Source of the DNA: CAZABG01 sp964460985
Lineage (GTDB): Bacteria; Chlamydiota; Chlamydiia; Chlamydiales; Parachlamydiaceae
Direction of reading: 5' to 3'
NCBI GenBank assembly: GCA_964460985.1
Contig: CAYWQX010000004.1
Coordinates: 33,378 to 97,377 of the forward strand
Length of the DNA stretch: 64,000 nucleotides
Each line of letters begins with the position of its first letter. Positions within the stretch are counted from its first letter, which is position 1. The notes below the pieces were generated by a model. The model did not search any database. It saw nothing but the letters and a program-made list of their open reading frames with translations, and had not been told where the DNA came from. This document shows positions 40,901 through 49,610 of the stretch, one piece after another. The position numbers were made by a program, and so were the translations under genes.

Positions 40901-42976
40901 TTCGAGGCTTAAAAATTCTGTGTTGTAGCTAACTCTCAAACCGCCAAGGTCAAACTCACCGTTTAGATCGCCCATACCGGCGAGGATGAGGTCGTCATTA
41001 GGAAACAGAAAAGGACTTACAAAGTGCTCAAGGTTAATGTTTTTAGCTTGGAACCACCCGTTTTTAATCGTAAGGCCCTCGACTCCTGCCTCGTTGATAA
41101 GAACGCTTTGAAGCGCATACCCCATTCCTAAAAGAGAGGGGGGAAGTGTTTCATTATACAGGGACGCGGTTGTATCATCCCAAAATTGCTGCTCAAAAGG
41201 GTCGCTAAGAGGAGTTTCCCCTTTCTTCAAATCAAACCCGAATTCAAAAAGCTGATCCAATTTTCCATAGCGGTCAAAGGCTTGAAGATCCCCTTTTAGT
41301 CTCAAGGCTTCAATCTCTTCTCTGACGGACGCTTCTACTTTAACTTTTTCGTCAGACAAGTGTCTTAGAATCCCTTTTTCCACCCGTTTAGGCATCATTT
41401 GGGCGATTTCGTTCCCGGTGCCCACCAGATGAATGCGCATAAGCTCGCCGGGAGTCAGCCAATCAATTTCGGCAGAACCATTCAAACCGGCAAGAGAGAC
41501 CGACGCGAGAGACTTTTCTATTCGGCCGTCTACGACTTTGATTTTGGTCTGGATATTGGAAAAATGAGAAAGACTCGGTGAGAGAGTGTGAAAAGTAAGG
41601 TCGCCATTCACAATATGAAGCTCGCCTTCTGCCGTTTCCCGGGGGGTCTCGTGGCCTAAATTCATTTTGAAATAGCCGGCCACTGTCTGGGCGTAGGCCG
41701 TGATGTCCCACTCCTTGAAATGAACTTTCAAATTTCGAATAGAAAGATTTTCAGCAGCCACCTCTGACGGCCTATTTTCTGCGGTTGATACTTTAAAAGT
41801 GCCGTCGATGAGACCTCCCTTAAAATCAATTTGAGGGATGTCCAGATGAAGCTTGCTCACGACTTTATCAAAGAGAGCGTACTCAAAAAGGCCGAAATTT
41901 TTAAGCTCCAAAATAGCCACGCTAAAAGGAGCTCCGATATCACTTGCTTTAAGTTTTAGCTCTGAAAGCCCCCTTTTGGAGCTTTTGCCCGTAAGGATTC
42001 CTTCCAAAGAAAATTTTTCGGAGCTATCGAAATCGAACTTAAAACTTCCGCTCAGGATATTGTGGTCGCCTTCCAGAGATTCAACGCCGTTAAAATCGAC
42101 TTTTAAATCATCTTTTCCTTCGGAAGATAGAACTCCTGCAATATCTTTTAATTCGAAAGAAGAGCCGTTGTGAAAGGATTTAAAATCGCCTTTTTTAAAT
42201 AGGATCTCCCCTTTAAAAGGAGGATAGTAGCTCGCCTCAGAACTTCTATTTAGATTCGCATGGATTTCGTCGATTGAGGTGTGCGTTTGGTCTTTATTTA
42301 ATTTAAACTTGCGAACATCGATCTTTCCTTCGATTTCAGGCGCTTTTCCGGCCAAAGCTTCGACTGTCAAATGTCCATTTATAATCCCTTCGACATGGCT
42401 CTGAGTCAAAGAAGGGGCTAAATTTTGCAAAATTTCGGAGATTACTTTTAAGCTAAACTCATCAAAGCTAAGATCAAATAATCCACCTGCAAACGAAAAA
42501 GAGGAATTGTTGGTGGTAATTGAAAGTTTCTCTTCCAAGATCGCCTGGAAGGGGAGGCTGTCGTCCTCTGTTACAATGCTCCCGCCTTTAATTTGGCCGC
42601 TTGCTTTTACCTTGACGAAACCGCTCTCTCTTTCCTTGAAGGACTGATAGAGATCAACCCCCTTAAGGGGAAGAAACAACTGCGGCTTATCAACGCTAAA
42701 TTTTAAATTGACGGTTCTGTCAAACCAGAGGACCGCATACTCAAGTTCAATGATCTCCGATTGAAAAATCGTCTTCTCATCTTGCAAAAGTTTAAAATTT
42801 CTAAAAACAACTTTCGTGCCCGATTTTTCTACTTCATCATAGGTAGATTTGGCCTGAAAAGCTTCTTCCAGAGTATTTTTGAAAGAGTACTCTACCGTAG
42901 TTGATAAAACCCAGCTCTGAAATAAAAACAAGAGGGCGATTAAACCGGCGAGTATGAGAAACCAGCGCTTTGACAT
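37907..42976 (-). CDS. Giant AsmA/TamB-like envelope protein (DUF3971/bridge-like lipid transport candidate)
   Basis: 1,689 residues. One hydrophobic segment at ~5-27 suggests an inner-membrane anchor with the bulk in the periplasm. The remainder is beta-strand rich, with many short repeats of hydrophobic and polar residues and few predicted helices, as in AsmA, TamB and YhdP. The C-terminus (LHNTIFKIPAEILSRIGIDL; LTPVSGNILFEIHDEN) resembles the AsmA-C-type end. Such proteins are thought to bridge the envelope and carry phospholipids to the outer membrane. The gene is divergent from nqrB and at least overlaps the kinase-like gene downstream. Family placement is by architecture, not by a search. 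Confidence 0.7.
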   Translation of the reverse strand: MSKRWFLILAGLIALLFLFQSWVLSTTVEYSFKNTLEEAFQAKSTYDEVEKSGTKVVFRNFKLLQDEKTIFQSEIIELEYAVLWFDRTVNLKFSVDKPQLFLPLKGVDLYQSFKERESGFVKVKASGQIKGGSIVTEDDSLPFQAILEEKLSITTNNSSFSFAGGLFDLSFDEFSLKVISEILQNLAPSLTQSHVEGIINGHLTVEALAGKAPEIEGKIDVRKFKLNKDQTHTSIDEIHANLNRSSEASYYPPFKGEILFKKGDFKSFHNGSSFELKDIAGVLSSEGKDDLKVDFNGVESLEGDHNILSGSFKFDFDSSEKFSLEGILTGKSSKRGLSELKLKASDIGAPFSVAILELKNFGLFEYALFDKVVSKLHLDIPQIDFKGGLIDGTFKVSTAENRPSEVAAENLSIRNLKVHFKEWDITAYAQTVAGYFKMNLGHETPRETAEGELHIVNGDLTFHTLSPSLSHFSNIQTKIKVVDGRIEKSLASVSLAGLNGSAEIDWLTPGELMRIHLVGTGNEIAQMMPKRVEKGILRHLSDEKVKVEASVREEIEALRLKGDLQAFDRYGKLDQLFEFGFDLKKGETPLSDPFEQQFWDDTTASLYNETLPPSLLGMGYALQSVLINEAGVEGLTIKNGWFQAKNINLEHFVSPFLFPNDDLILAGMGDLNGEFDLGGLRVSYNTEFLSLENPHLKMEMPKNHYQGVHWVDFKTKSHLGHLKMKDATYFDKKKGLFFQNIDGEVTFWDKQIFIAPISAVSNHVEMEGEFVIDYSDPGEGVFDLAIHANSIDGRYKDAADLLSHIDPNLFLADIPLDGSIRLKEPGATLMFHVFPEDYEWDAKIKGSITEGEFKGEPHEFSGHDISLEFSYDKEAKTLHFSDLNGLLLIGQKDKEEEYTFEAERFGFDDFGNLIGFFDLKLNDQKGEVARLKGTLEKEGEITRINFDKPLCHFGSLECDQLDLTLKELKGVDQFHFGTRFRLSTLVHELSRFSRTGLLFIPSSLFQRLGDLNTLSGEIKINLDYQGDFSQFNFALEGGDLTIDNRQIKELKIEGEKKGSLWTINDLKADDLSVSVDLIQEADKWKINHFGVRKGQLLLAGLKGEWNQDNPVIEADIPLFELNLKALSELPEAENLVKQYAPEGIFKGVGKVIWDPQNLELKVKGKVEGLSLKGVPFENDESFEIAWIPKQEWTLNHLKLQPYNPLNQNCTAELVFEKARFDSVTSQVDVFPLRFNVEASALPWFIGFVKNWGALNWSDATVKTLSEVKAEGSLTGTLLLNQKEGAETIVVSVNEGYYYFDGQPYYLKNAQVEITPDEIKGITQLLKEKSLLWVLLRTSAPDYNRGVVVIADGSYEEKDPINIIWNTQKGYVVLEEVKGSAEGLSFNLKEGLSDAESLHLTGEIGIDCERAKNLMKPEHYEKLKRFEIGSGYTLVGSLAFPRALEGYAFDGEIHGYDFQIKGYQFDHMHADLKADENFALIKNLEIMDQAGNIFIPEIRIDQTGLGALTIPKIDSSDFRPSLMYEVGKGRPHELKPFIIRSFVVNDIHGQLNDIKTLKGKGQLFFQNPVKKNLHNTIFKIPAEILSRIGIDLIALTPVSGNILFEIHDENVFLTKFKDVYSDGKLSKFYLANEPSKIDFDGKLNLHVKMKQYTLLFKLAELFTFHIEGTLAKPTYSLRKHGKEEIHIDES

Positions 42977-43077
42977 ACGTTGTCAAATTATAAATGGGAG
43001 TACACGTTCTTGTCGACCATTAAAAAAAAGACTTTTTCTTTAAAATTTAACCTTTTTATGTTACTTTCGCCCCCATT

Positions 43078-44613
43078 ATGTTACGCCGTTTTCTCGATTA
43101 TCAACAATCTCTTACAAAGCCGGGCAAACCGCTTCACCGTTTAAAACCATTAGTTGACGCGGGAGACACGTTTCTTTATGAGGCCGCCGAAAATACCAAA
43201 AGAGCGCCCCATATCAGAGATGCGGTGGATGTCAAACGATGGATGCTTTTAGTTGTATTTGCTCTCCTTCCCTGCATCCTAATGGCGATTTGGAATACCG
43301 GCCTTCAAGATTATGTCTACTCGAGCGGCGACTATAAACTGATGAATGAGTATTTAAGCTCGCTCGGCTCTTTCAAGAATTACTTTGATTTTGCTGCGAA
43401 AGATAACCGTTATCTCACCATTCTAGGACATGGTCTTTCAATATTTCTTCCCCTTGCCCTCATTTCGTACATTGTGGGCGGTCTTTGCGAAGCTCTTTTT
43501 GCCATCATAAGAGGTCATGAGATCTCTGAGGGTTTTTTGGTTTCCGGCATATTATACGCCCTTATTCTTCCCCCCACGATTCCCTACTGGATGGCAGCTT
43601 TTGGGATTGCGGTCGGAATCATCCTTGGAAAAGAGGTTTTTGGCGGATCCGGCATGAATATTGTAAATCCTGCCATGTGTTGCAGAGCCTTTCTCTTTTT
43701 TACATTCCCGGGCAGAATGTCCGGCAATGTGTGGGTTGGATCCAACCCGTTCGTGGTTCAAAATAGCTTAGTCAAAATGAATCAGGATAGTGGAATCAAT
43801 CCGCTCGATGCCTACTCTCAGGCGACACGGCTAAATATTTTTAATGTTCCGCCCGACATTAAAAAAATTCACACTGATGCGATCGCAACCAACAATACTA
43901 CAAATGTAAATACATGGGATACTTTGCAGGCCAAATTTCAGACTTGGCAAACCCTGCACCCCGATGCCACGCTTGGCAAGCTTACACCTGAGCAGATGAA
44001 AAGTTTTGTGACTTCAAGCTTATCTGAAGGGGGTCTTGGACTATCTTCCGGCTATTATGAAAATGCCTACCAATTTTCTGCCTTAAACTATGGCATCGGA
44101 CCGCTCAACTCGGATTGGGGATTTTTCTTCGGCAACAAATTGGGATGTCTCGGAGAAACCTCTACTTTTGCCTGTTTACTCGGAGCGATTTTCTTGATCG
44201 TCACAGGGATTGCCTCCTGGAGAGTGATGTTAGCTGTGTTAATAGGCGCCTTTTTTACCGCCTCTTGCTTTGAGTGGGGGTCTTTCCTCTTTGGAAAAGA
44301 TCATGGAGCCTACCTCTCCTCACAATTTGGGTTTCCCGCTTATAAACACCTAATTTTAGGAGGTCTTGCTTTTGGGTTAGTGTTTATGGCAACCGACCCT
44401 GTCTCATCGCCTGCTACAAAACTTGGGAAATGGATCTACGGAATTTTGATTGGCCTTGTTTCCATGGTCATACGAATTATTAATCCTGCTTATCCTGAAG
44501 GTGTCATGCTGGCTGTCCTCATTGGCAATGTATTTGCACCTTTAATCGATTACTATGCCGCTTTGAACATCGCCAAAAAGAAGGGGAAAAACCTTGTCAA
44601 AGCTTCAGCCTAA
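43078..44613 (+). CDS. nqrB: Na(+)-translocating NADH-quinone reductase subunit B
   Basis: 511 residues with about ten membrane helices. Subunit B holds a covalent FMN and part of the sodium path. The start LRRFLDYQQSLTKPGKPLHR and the NPAMCCRAFLFF and ATDPVSSPATKLG regions are family-typical. The FMN-threonine motif appears as DAYSQAT (Asp244 to Thr250), with Gln where SGAT has Gly. It is longer than the Vibrio subunit because of an insertion after this motif (~252-340). It heads nqrBCDE; nqrA and nqrF are not in the window. Confidence 0.95.
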   Translation: MLRRFLDYQQSLTKPGKPLHRLKPLVDAGDTFLYEAAENTKRAPHIRDAVDVKRWMLLVVFALLPCILMAIWNTGLQDYVYSSGDYKLMNEYLSSLGSFKNYFDFAAKDNRYLTILGHGLSIFLPLALISYIVGGLCEALFAIIRGHEISEGFLVSGILYALILPPTIPYWMAAFGIAVGIILGKEVFGGSGMNIVNPAMCCRAFLFFTFPGRMSGNVWVGSNPFVVQNSLVKMNQDSGINPLDAYSQATRLNIFNVPPDIKKIHTDAIATNNTTNVNTWDTLQAKFQTWQTLHPDATLGKLTPEQMKSFVTSSLSEGGLGLSSGYYENAYQFSALNYGIGPLNSDWGFFFGNKLGCLGETSTFACLLGAIFLIVTGIASWRVMLAVLIGAFFTASCFEWGSFLFGKDHGAYLSSQFGFPAYKHLILGGLAFGLVFMATDPVSSPATKLGKWIYGILIGLVSMVIRIINPAYPEGVMLAVLIGNVFAPLIDYYAALNIAKKKGKNLVKASA

Positions 44614-45487
44614 AGGGTTTTCAAATCTCTATACCCTTCTTTTTATGGTTGTTTTAAGCGCACTCTCTGCGATCATTCTTTCTGCATTAGCTTCTGCTCT
44701 TAAAGAGCCCAAAGAGATCGCAAAAGATTTAGATCGTTCTAAACAAATGATGATCGCCGCGAAAATTTTCGATGCTAACGGCTATTTTACAATCCGCGAA
44801 GCCGATGGAAAGATTCTTCCTGCAAAATATATAGGAAATGGTCTTTTGACTCCCGATAACTCCCCCCCTCTTGCCACACAAAGCGAAATACTTGAGGTCT
44901 ATCAAAAAAGGATTAATCCTAAGCTCACCAATCATTTAGGAGAGATAAAAACGTTTGAAGAGCTAGCGATCGATGAATCAAAATATTTAAGCGACTTTAA
45001 AAAATCGGGCTACTACAAAGAGCCTTGGAAGCTTTTTTATGAAATCATGCCAAACAGTGATTCAAAAAAACCGGTGGGCTATGTTTTTCCTGTCAATGGA
45101 TTTGGACTGTGGGATGCCATCTATGGATATATCGCCATTGCAACCGATGGGGATACGGTAATTGGCATATCTTGGTATGATCAAAAAGAGACTCCCGGTC
45201 TCGGCGCGAACATTGCAGCCCCCCCTTGGCAAAGTCTTTTCCCAGGGAAGAAAATCTTTTTGGAAAGCCCGGATGGATCGACAGATTTTAAATCAGCGCC
45301 GATCGGCATTACCGTTGTAAAAGGCAAAGTGTCGGAGGTTCTCGGTCAATCTTCCAAAGCTAAAAGCGCGGTCGATGGGATGGCAGGCGCTACTTTAACA
45401 GGAAACGGTGTAACGGATGCTTATCGAGATGTATTATCCGCCTATCGACCTCTCCTCCTTAAAATTCACCAAGAAGTGAAACCATGA
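44594..45487 (+). CDS. nqrC: Na(+)-translocating NADH-quinone reductase subunit C
   Basis: 297 residues with one N-terminal membrane helix (~9-35) and a periplasmic FMN domain. The FMN-attachment motif is MAGATLTGNG near residue 259, where AGAT stands for the usual SGAT. The TTG start at 44594 overlaps nqrB by 20 bases. It is supported by AAGGGG at 44581-44586; the next ATG would delete the membrane helix. Length is slightly above the Vibrio subunit. It overlaps nqrD by 4 bases (ATGA). Confidence 0.94.
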   Translation: MSKLQPKGFSNLYTLLFMVVLSALSAIILSALASALKEPKEIAKDLDRSKQMMIAAKIFDANGYFTIREADGKILPAKYIGNGLLTPDNSPPLATQSEILEVYQKRINPKLTNHLGEIKTFEELAIDESKYLSDFKKSGYYKEPWKLFYEIMPNSDSKKPVGYVFPVNGFGLWDAIYGYIAIATDGDTVIGISWYDQKETPGLGANIAAPPWQSLFPGKKIFLESPDGSTDFKSAPIGITVVKGKVSEVLGQSSKAKSAVDGMAGATLTGNGVTDAYRDVLSAYRPLLLKIHQEVKP

Positions 45488-46125
45488 GCCTCGCCACTAA
45501 ACCGCCTGCTTCCAGCTATTTTACAAGTCAGCTATGGGGATCGAACCAAATTCTGGTAGCCGTCTTGGGGATTTGCTCGGCGCTCGGTGTCACCAATCGA
45601 TTATCTGTAGGCGTCACGATGGGACTTTCTGTCTCATTTGTAGTGGCGTTTTCCTCATTCTTTGTCTCCCTTTTACGTAAAAAGACCCCTGACAGTGTCC
45701 GTATGATCACGCAGCTTGCCATCATCTCGGTCTTTGTGATTATCATCGACCAGTTCTTGCAAGCCTACTTTTACAGTATTTCAAAGGTTCTCTCTGTTTT
45801 TGTCGGTTTAATCATCACAAACTGTATTGTCATGGGAAGAACTGAAGGGATGGCCAAAAATGTGGCTCCTATTCCGGCATTTTTAGATGGTCTTGGAGCC
45901 GGCTTAGGCTATGCTTGGGTTCTTTTTATTGTAAGTGCGATCCGTGAGTTATTTGGATTCGGACAACTATTCGGCTTTCAGGTAGTGCCTCTATCTTGGT
46001 ATGCAACGCCTGAAAATCCTAACGGCTATGAAAATCTTGCTCTTATGGTGTCGCCACCTGCCGCTTTCTTTATCATCGGAACCATGATCGCCCTTTATAA
46101 CATGTACAACAAAAAGGCTCTTTAA
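45484..46125 (+). CDS. nqrD: Na(+)-translocating NADH-quinone reductase subunit D
   Basis: 213 residues with six hydrophobic segments. NqrD and NqrE are the homologous small membrane subunits that form the 2Fe-2S-containing core. Family features here are GICSALGVTNRL near residue 32, the NCIVMGRTEG motif near residue 110 with its conserved Cys, and AGLGYAWVLF near 138. Size matches other bacterial NqrD. It is translationally coupled to nqrC and ends 4 bases before nqrE. Confidence 0.96.
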   Translation: MSLATKPPASSYFTSQLWGSNQILVAVLGICSALGVTNRLSVGVTMGLSVSFVVAFSSFFVSLLRKKTPDSVRMITQLAIISVFVIIIDQFLQAYFYSISKVLSVFVGLIITNCIVMGRTEGMAKNVAPIPAFLDGLGAGLGYAWVLFIVSAIRELFGFGQLFGFQVVPLSWYATPENPNGYENLALMVSPPAAFFIIGTMIALYNMYNKKAL

Positions 46126-46129
46126 AAGT

Positions 46130-46843
46130 ATGTGGATGGGACTTTATGAACCGCTCAATCTTTTTGGACTTCTTATCCAAGCGATCTTCATCGAAAACTT
46201 CCTCCTCGCGAACTTTCTTGGCATGTGCACTTACCTTGCTTGCTCAACTAAACTTAAAACCGCTAACGGGTTAGGCGTGGCCGTTGTCCTCGTGCTCACC
46301 GTTTCAGGTGTTTTAAACTGGTTTGTGCACAAATTCGTAACGGGGGCAGGAGCCCTCAATTGGCTTTCTTTTGTTGGACTTGACGCCTCAAATATCGATT
46401 TAGGATTTTTAGAATTTCTTATCTTTATTTCAGTCATCGCAGGCTTCACTCAAATCCTTGAAATTTTCATCGAAAAGTTTTCGCCTGCCCTCTATAACTC
46501 TTTAGGTCTCTACCTTCCCCTTATCGCTGTAAACTGCGCCATACTCGGAGCTTGCCTTTTTGCGGTTACCCGCGACTATCCGTTTTTTCCTAATCTCGTC
46601 TATGTCTTTGGTTCTGGGATGGGATGGTGGCTCGCGATTGCGCTGATCGCAGCCATCCGCGAAAAAATCGCCTCGCACGATACGGTTCCCCCTCTTCGAG
46701 GAATGGGAATCACATTTATTATGACGGGACTTATGTCGATGGCCTTCCAAGGTTTCACCGGCATCAAGCTCGCTAACCCCACCGGCGAGCCTACTGCCAA
46801 AGAATTTACACAGCTAGTGGAAGAGAAACCAGAATCTCGGTGA
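46130..46843 (+). CDS. nqrE: Na(+)-translocating NADH-quinone reductase subunit E
   Basis: 237 residues with six hydrophobic segments. The sequence ENFLLANFLGMCTYLACSTK near residue 21 has the family's conserved Cys between helices, and NCAILGACLFAV near residue 135 supplies the symmetrical Cys. The C-terminal ~30 residues (ANPTGEPTAKEFTQ.. EEKPESR) extend beyond the Vibrio subunit and are hydrophilic. Last gene of nqrBCDE; a possible stem-loop lies 22-40 bases after its stop. The complex needs NqrA and NqrF from elsewhere. Confidence 0.95.
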   Translation: MWMGLYEPLNLFGLLIQAIFIENFLLANFLGMCTYLACSTKLKTANGLGVAVVLVLTVSGVLNWFVHKFVTGAGALNWLSFVGLDASNIDLGFLEFLIFISVIAGFTQILEIFIEKFSPALYNSLGLYLPLIAVNCAILGACLFAVTRDYPFFPNLVYVFGSGMGWWLAIALIAAIREKIASHDTVPPLRGMGITFIMTGLMSMAFQGFTGIKLANPTGEPTAKEFTQLVEEKPESR

Positions 46844-46865
46844 TTTTTTTTACCACAGAGCTCGA

Positions 46866-46883
46866 GGAAGGCCGCGGCTTTCC
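46866..46883. terminator. GC-rich stem-loop between convergent nqrE and gcvPB
   Basis: GGAAGGCCGCGGCTTTCC (46866-46883) can fold to a six- to seven-pair hairpin with one G-T pair and a 4-base loop. It sits 23 bases after the nqrE stop and about 47 bases before the gcvPB stop, so it could end either transcript. There is no long T-run after it on the plus strand, so the call is weak. Confidence 0.35.
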
Positions 46884-46929
46884 CTTATCTAAAATAGTAA
46901 CTTGATTCTCTGAGGTTAAATTACTCCAT

Positions 46930-48354
46930 CTAATCTTTATGGATGAGACGCAGTTCTTTGTTGGCTTTGACTTCGTCAAGACGCGTAACCGGTTGAGTAT
47001 GCGGTGCCGTTTTGACGATCTCAGGATGGGTTTCGCATTCGTGAACGATTTTTTGCATCACCTCAAGAAAGTGATCCAGGGTCGAAAGAGACTCAGCCTC
47101 TGTCGGTTCGATCAACAGGCACTCTTTGACGATTTGAGGAAAATAGACGGTGGGAGAATGAATACCATAATCCAGAAGTCTTTTAGCAATATCGCTCGCT
47201 TTAATCCCCTGTGGAAGAAATCGATCGGCTTGAACAACAAACTCGTGCATGCAAGGCTGAGGAAAAGGGACGGTAAAAAGTTTCTCGAAGCCTTTTTTTA
47301 GATAGTTCGCATTGATCAAGGCTCCTTCGGACAGTTTTCTTAAGCCATATTTTCCATGCAGAAGGCAATAGAGATAAGCTTTCAAACAGACGGCGAAGTT
47401 GCCGTGAAAAGTTGCCATATGGCCTATGGATTCTTGATCATCCCAAAGCACCTTATAAACAGCCTGATCTTTAATAACTCTTGGCACGGGGAGAAAGGGG
47501 GCAAGCTTCTCATGGCATAACACAGGACCTGACCCAGGACCGCCTCCGCCATGAGGCGTAGAAAAGGTTTTGTGTAGATTAATGTGCATCACATCAAATC
47601 CCATTGCACCTGGCTCTGCGATCATAAGGATGGGATTAAAATTGGCGCCATCATAATAAAGAAGACCTCCGACCGAATGGACGATTTTACTCACTTCAAG
47701 GATGGAAGGGACAAAAACACCGACTGTATTGGGATTGGTGAGCATCAGTCCGGCCGTTCTGGAATTCACTTTTTCTAAAAGCTCTTTAAGATCGATATCG
47801 CCTTGAGAGGTTGTTTTCAGCGGTATGATTTTGTAGCCCGCCATTCTAGCTGTAGCTGGGTTTGTACCATGGGCATTATCGGGAACTAGGATCTCATCCT
47901 TTAGATTCCCTTGTTTCGCATGATACGCTTGAATGAGACGAATACCGGTAAACTCACCTTGCGCCCCTGCATTGGGTAAAAGAGTGCCAGCCTGAAAGCC
48001 TGCCGATTCGCACAAAAATTGGATGAGCTTAAAAATGATCTCCAGATTTCCTTGAACAAGTGCATCGGGAGATAAAGGATGGCTGCAGCTGAAAGAAGAT
48101 AAGGCGGCCGCCTTCTCATTTATGCGAGGGTTGTATTTCATGGTACAGCTTCCGAGAGGATAGAAATTTTTATCAATCCCCATGTTTCGGCTCGCAAGAT
48201 GGGTAAAGTGGCGCATCAAGTTGAGCTCGGAAATTTCAGGCAGTTTGAGCGGGCTTTTACGGGTATACTTGGGATCGGGCATAAAATCTGAAAAATCTTT
48301 AGGAAGGCTGTAGCCTTTTTGACCCTCTTCCGATTTTTCAAATATTGTCTTCAT
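46930..48354 (-). CDS. gcvPB: Glycine dehydrogenase (decarboxylating) subunit 2 (P-protein beta)
   Basis: 474 residues. This is the PLP-binding half of split P-protein, which decarboxylates glycine and passes the aminomethyl group to lipoyl-GcvH. PLP-lysine motif: HINLHKTFSTPHGGGGPGSG near residue 258. GSCTMKYNPRINEK near residue 67 is family-typical. The start overlaps gcvPA by 4 bases. It is last in the gcvT-gcvH-gcvPA-gcvPB operon. The split P-protein form is known from many bacteria and contrasts with the single long chain of E. coli. Confidence 0.96.
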   Translation of the reverse strand: MKTIFEKSEEGQKGYSLPKDFSDFMPDPKYTRKSPLKLPEISELNLMRHFTHLASRNMGIDKNFYPLGSCTMKYNPRINEKAAALSSFSCSHPLSPDALVQGNLEIIFKLIQFLCESAGFQAGTLLPNAGAQGEFTGIRLIQAYHAKQGNLKDEILVPDNAHGTNPATARMAGYKIIPLKTTSQGDIDLKELLEKVNSRTAGLMLTNPNTVGVFVPSILEVSKIVHSVGGLLYYDGANFNPILMIAEPGAMGFDVMHINLHKTFSTPHGGGGPGSGPVLCHEKLAPFLPVPRVIKDQAVYKVLWDDQESIGHMATFHGNFAVCLKAYLYCLLHGKYGLRKLSEGALINANYLKKGFEKLFTVPFPQPCMHEFVVQADRFLPQGIKASDIAKRLLDYGIHSPTVYFPQIVKECLLIEPTEAESLSTLDHFLEVMQKIVHECETHPEIVKTAPHTQPVTRLDEVKANKELRLIHKD

Positions 48355-49610
48355 TTTAGGCTCCTTGCCACTTTCAGATAGTGATCCAAATCTTCCTGGG
48401 TTTTAGTTTCAGTGACAGCCACAATTAGCCCGTCGTTATAAGCGTGTCCAGGAACAATCTTTGCTTCTAAAAAGGGATCTATCTTATTTATTCCTACCCA
48501 AAACTCATTGAAAATGGGTTTTTCGTATGTTTTAAACCCGAGATTTTCAAGCCCGGTTTTTAGGTACATGGCTCTTTTATAATTAGATAAAGCAAGCTCT
48601 TTAATCCCGTTTTTACCATACCAAAGAATCGAAACTAAACTGGAGAGCGCCATGAGAGCTTGATTTGTACATATATTGGATGTCGCCTTTTCCCGCCGGA
48701 TATGCTGCTCTCTTGTTTGCAGCGCCAGAATAAATCCTCTTTTCCCTTCTGTATCCACTGTTTCCCCAATAATTCTTCCGGGCAGCTGTCTTACATGCTT
48801 CATAAGTGTTGCGATGTAGCCTGCGTAAGGACCGCCAAACTGCAGGGGAATTCCGAAAGGTTGCGTATCACCTACAGCAATATCGGCCCCGAGCTCGCCA
48901 GGTGTTTTATAAATGCCGAAACTTAAAGGGTTTGAAGAGACGATAAAAATGGCTTCACCTTTTATAGCTTTGATTTTTTCCAAATCCTCAACGATTCCAA
49001 GATAATTGGGTGATTGGACAACAATTGCAATCGTATCTTCATTTATCTCTTTTTCGATCTCATCGGCGATCACTTTTTCGTATTGAACCGCCTGTAAGTA
49101 TTGATCCACAACCGCCATATAAAGCGGATTAATACCCTTTGAAAAGACCACTTTTTTTCTTTCAGGCTTTATTCGAATAGCCATTATCACAGCTTCTGCT
49201 AAAGCAGAGGCTCCATCGTAAGCAGATGCGTTGGCCACTTCCATATCTGTCAAGTTCGCCATAGCGGTTTGGTATTCAAAAATTGCCTGCAAATAACCTT
49301 GCGAGCTTTCAGCTTGATAAGGAGTGTAGCTTGTAAGAAATTCTGATTTAGAGGTTATGGCAGAGACGATCGCTGGAATATAGTGCTCATAAGCGCCTGC
49401 CCCAAGGTAGCATTTATAATCGGTAATGGTATTTTTAGCGCCGAGCTTCTTGATCGCTTCAAATCCTTCCATTTCAGAGAGACCATCGTCCAAAAGAGGA
49501 GCTGTTTTTTGAAGTGATTTTGGAATCGCTTGAATCAGCTCCTCGAAAGAGAGTCCTATTCTTTGAAGCTGCTTCTCAATTTGTTTATTCTTATTGGCGG
49601 CAAAATCCAT
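48351..49610 (-). CDS. gcvPA: Glycine dehydrogenase (decarboxylating) subunit 1 (P-protein alpha)
   Basis: 419 residues, the non-PLP half that forms the substrate pocket with subunit 2. Family blocks: FLGAGAYEHYIP-like CYLGAGAYEHYIPAIV near residue 67, YTPYQAESSQGYLQ near residue 95, VANASAYDGASALAEA near residue 124, and GGPYAGYIA near residue 258. It overlaps gcvPB by 4 bases and gcvH by one, so the four gcv genes are probably translated together. Length is somewhat short of 450 but in the normal range. Confidence 0.95.
   Translation of the reverse strand: MDFAANKNKQIEKQLQRIGLSFEELIQAIPKSLQKTAPLLDDGLSEMEGFEAIKKLGAKNTITDYKCYLGAGAYEHYIPAIVSAITSKSEFLTSYTPYQAESSQGYLQAIFEYQTAMANLTDMEVANASAYDGASALAEAVIMAIRIKPERKKVVFSKGINPLYMAVVDQYLQAVQYEKVIADEIEKEINEDTIAIVVQSPNYLGIVEDLEKIKAIKGEAIFIVSSNPLSFGIYKTPGELGADIAVGDTQPFGIPLQFGGPYAGYIATLMKHVRQLPGRIIGETVDTEGKRGFILALQTREQHIRREKATSNICTNQALMALSSLVSILWYGKNGIKELALSNYKRAMYLKTGLENLGFKTYEKPIFNEFWVGINKIDPFLEAKIVPGHAYNDGLIVAVTETKTQEDLDHYLKVARSLK

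Noticed and set aside
42977..43077. Strong promoter or terminator between the AsmA-like gene and nqrB
   Set aside because: Only A/T runs and a weak hairpin were seen; no -35/-10 pair at proper spacing could be defended.
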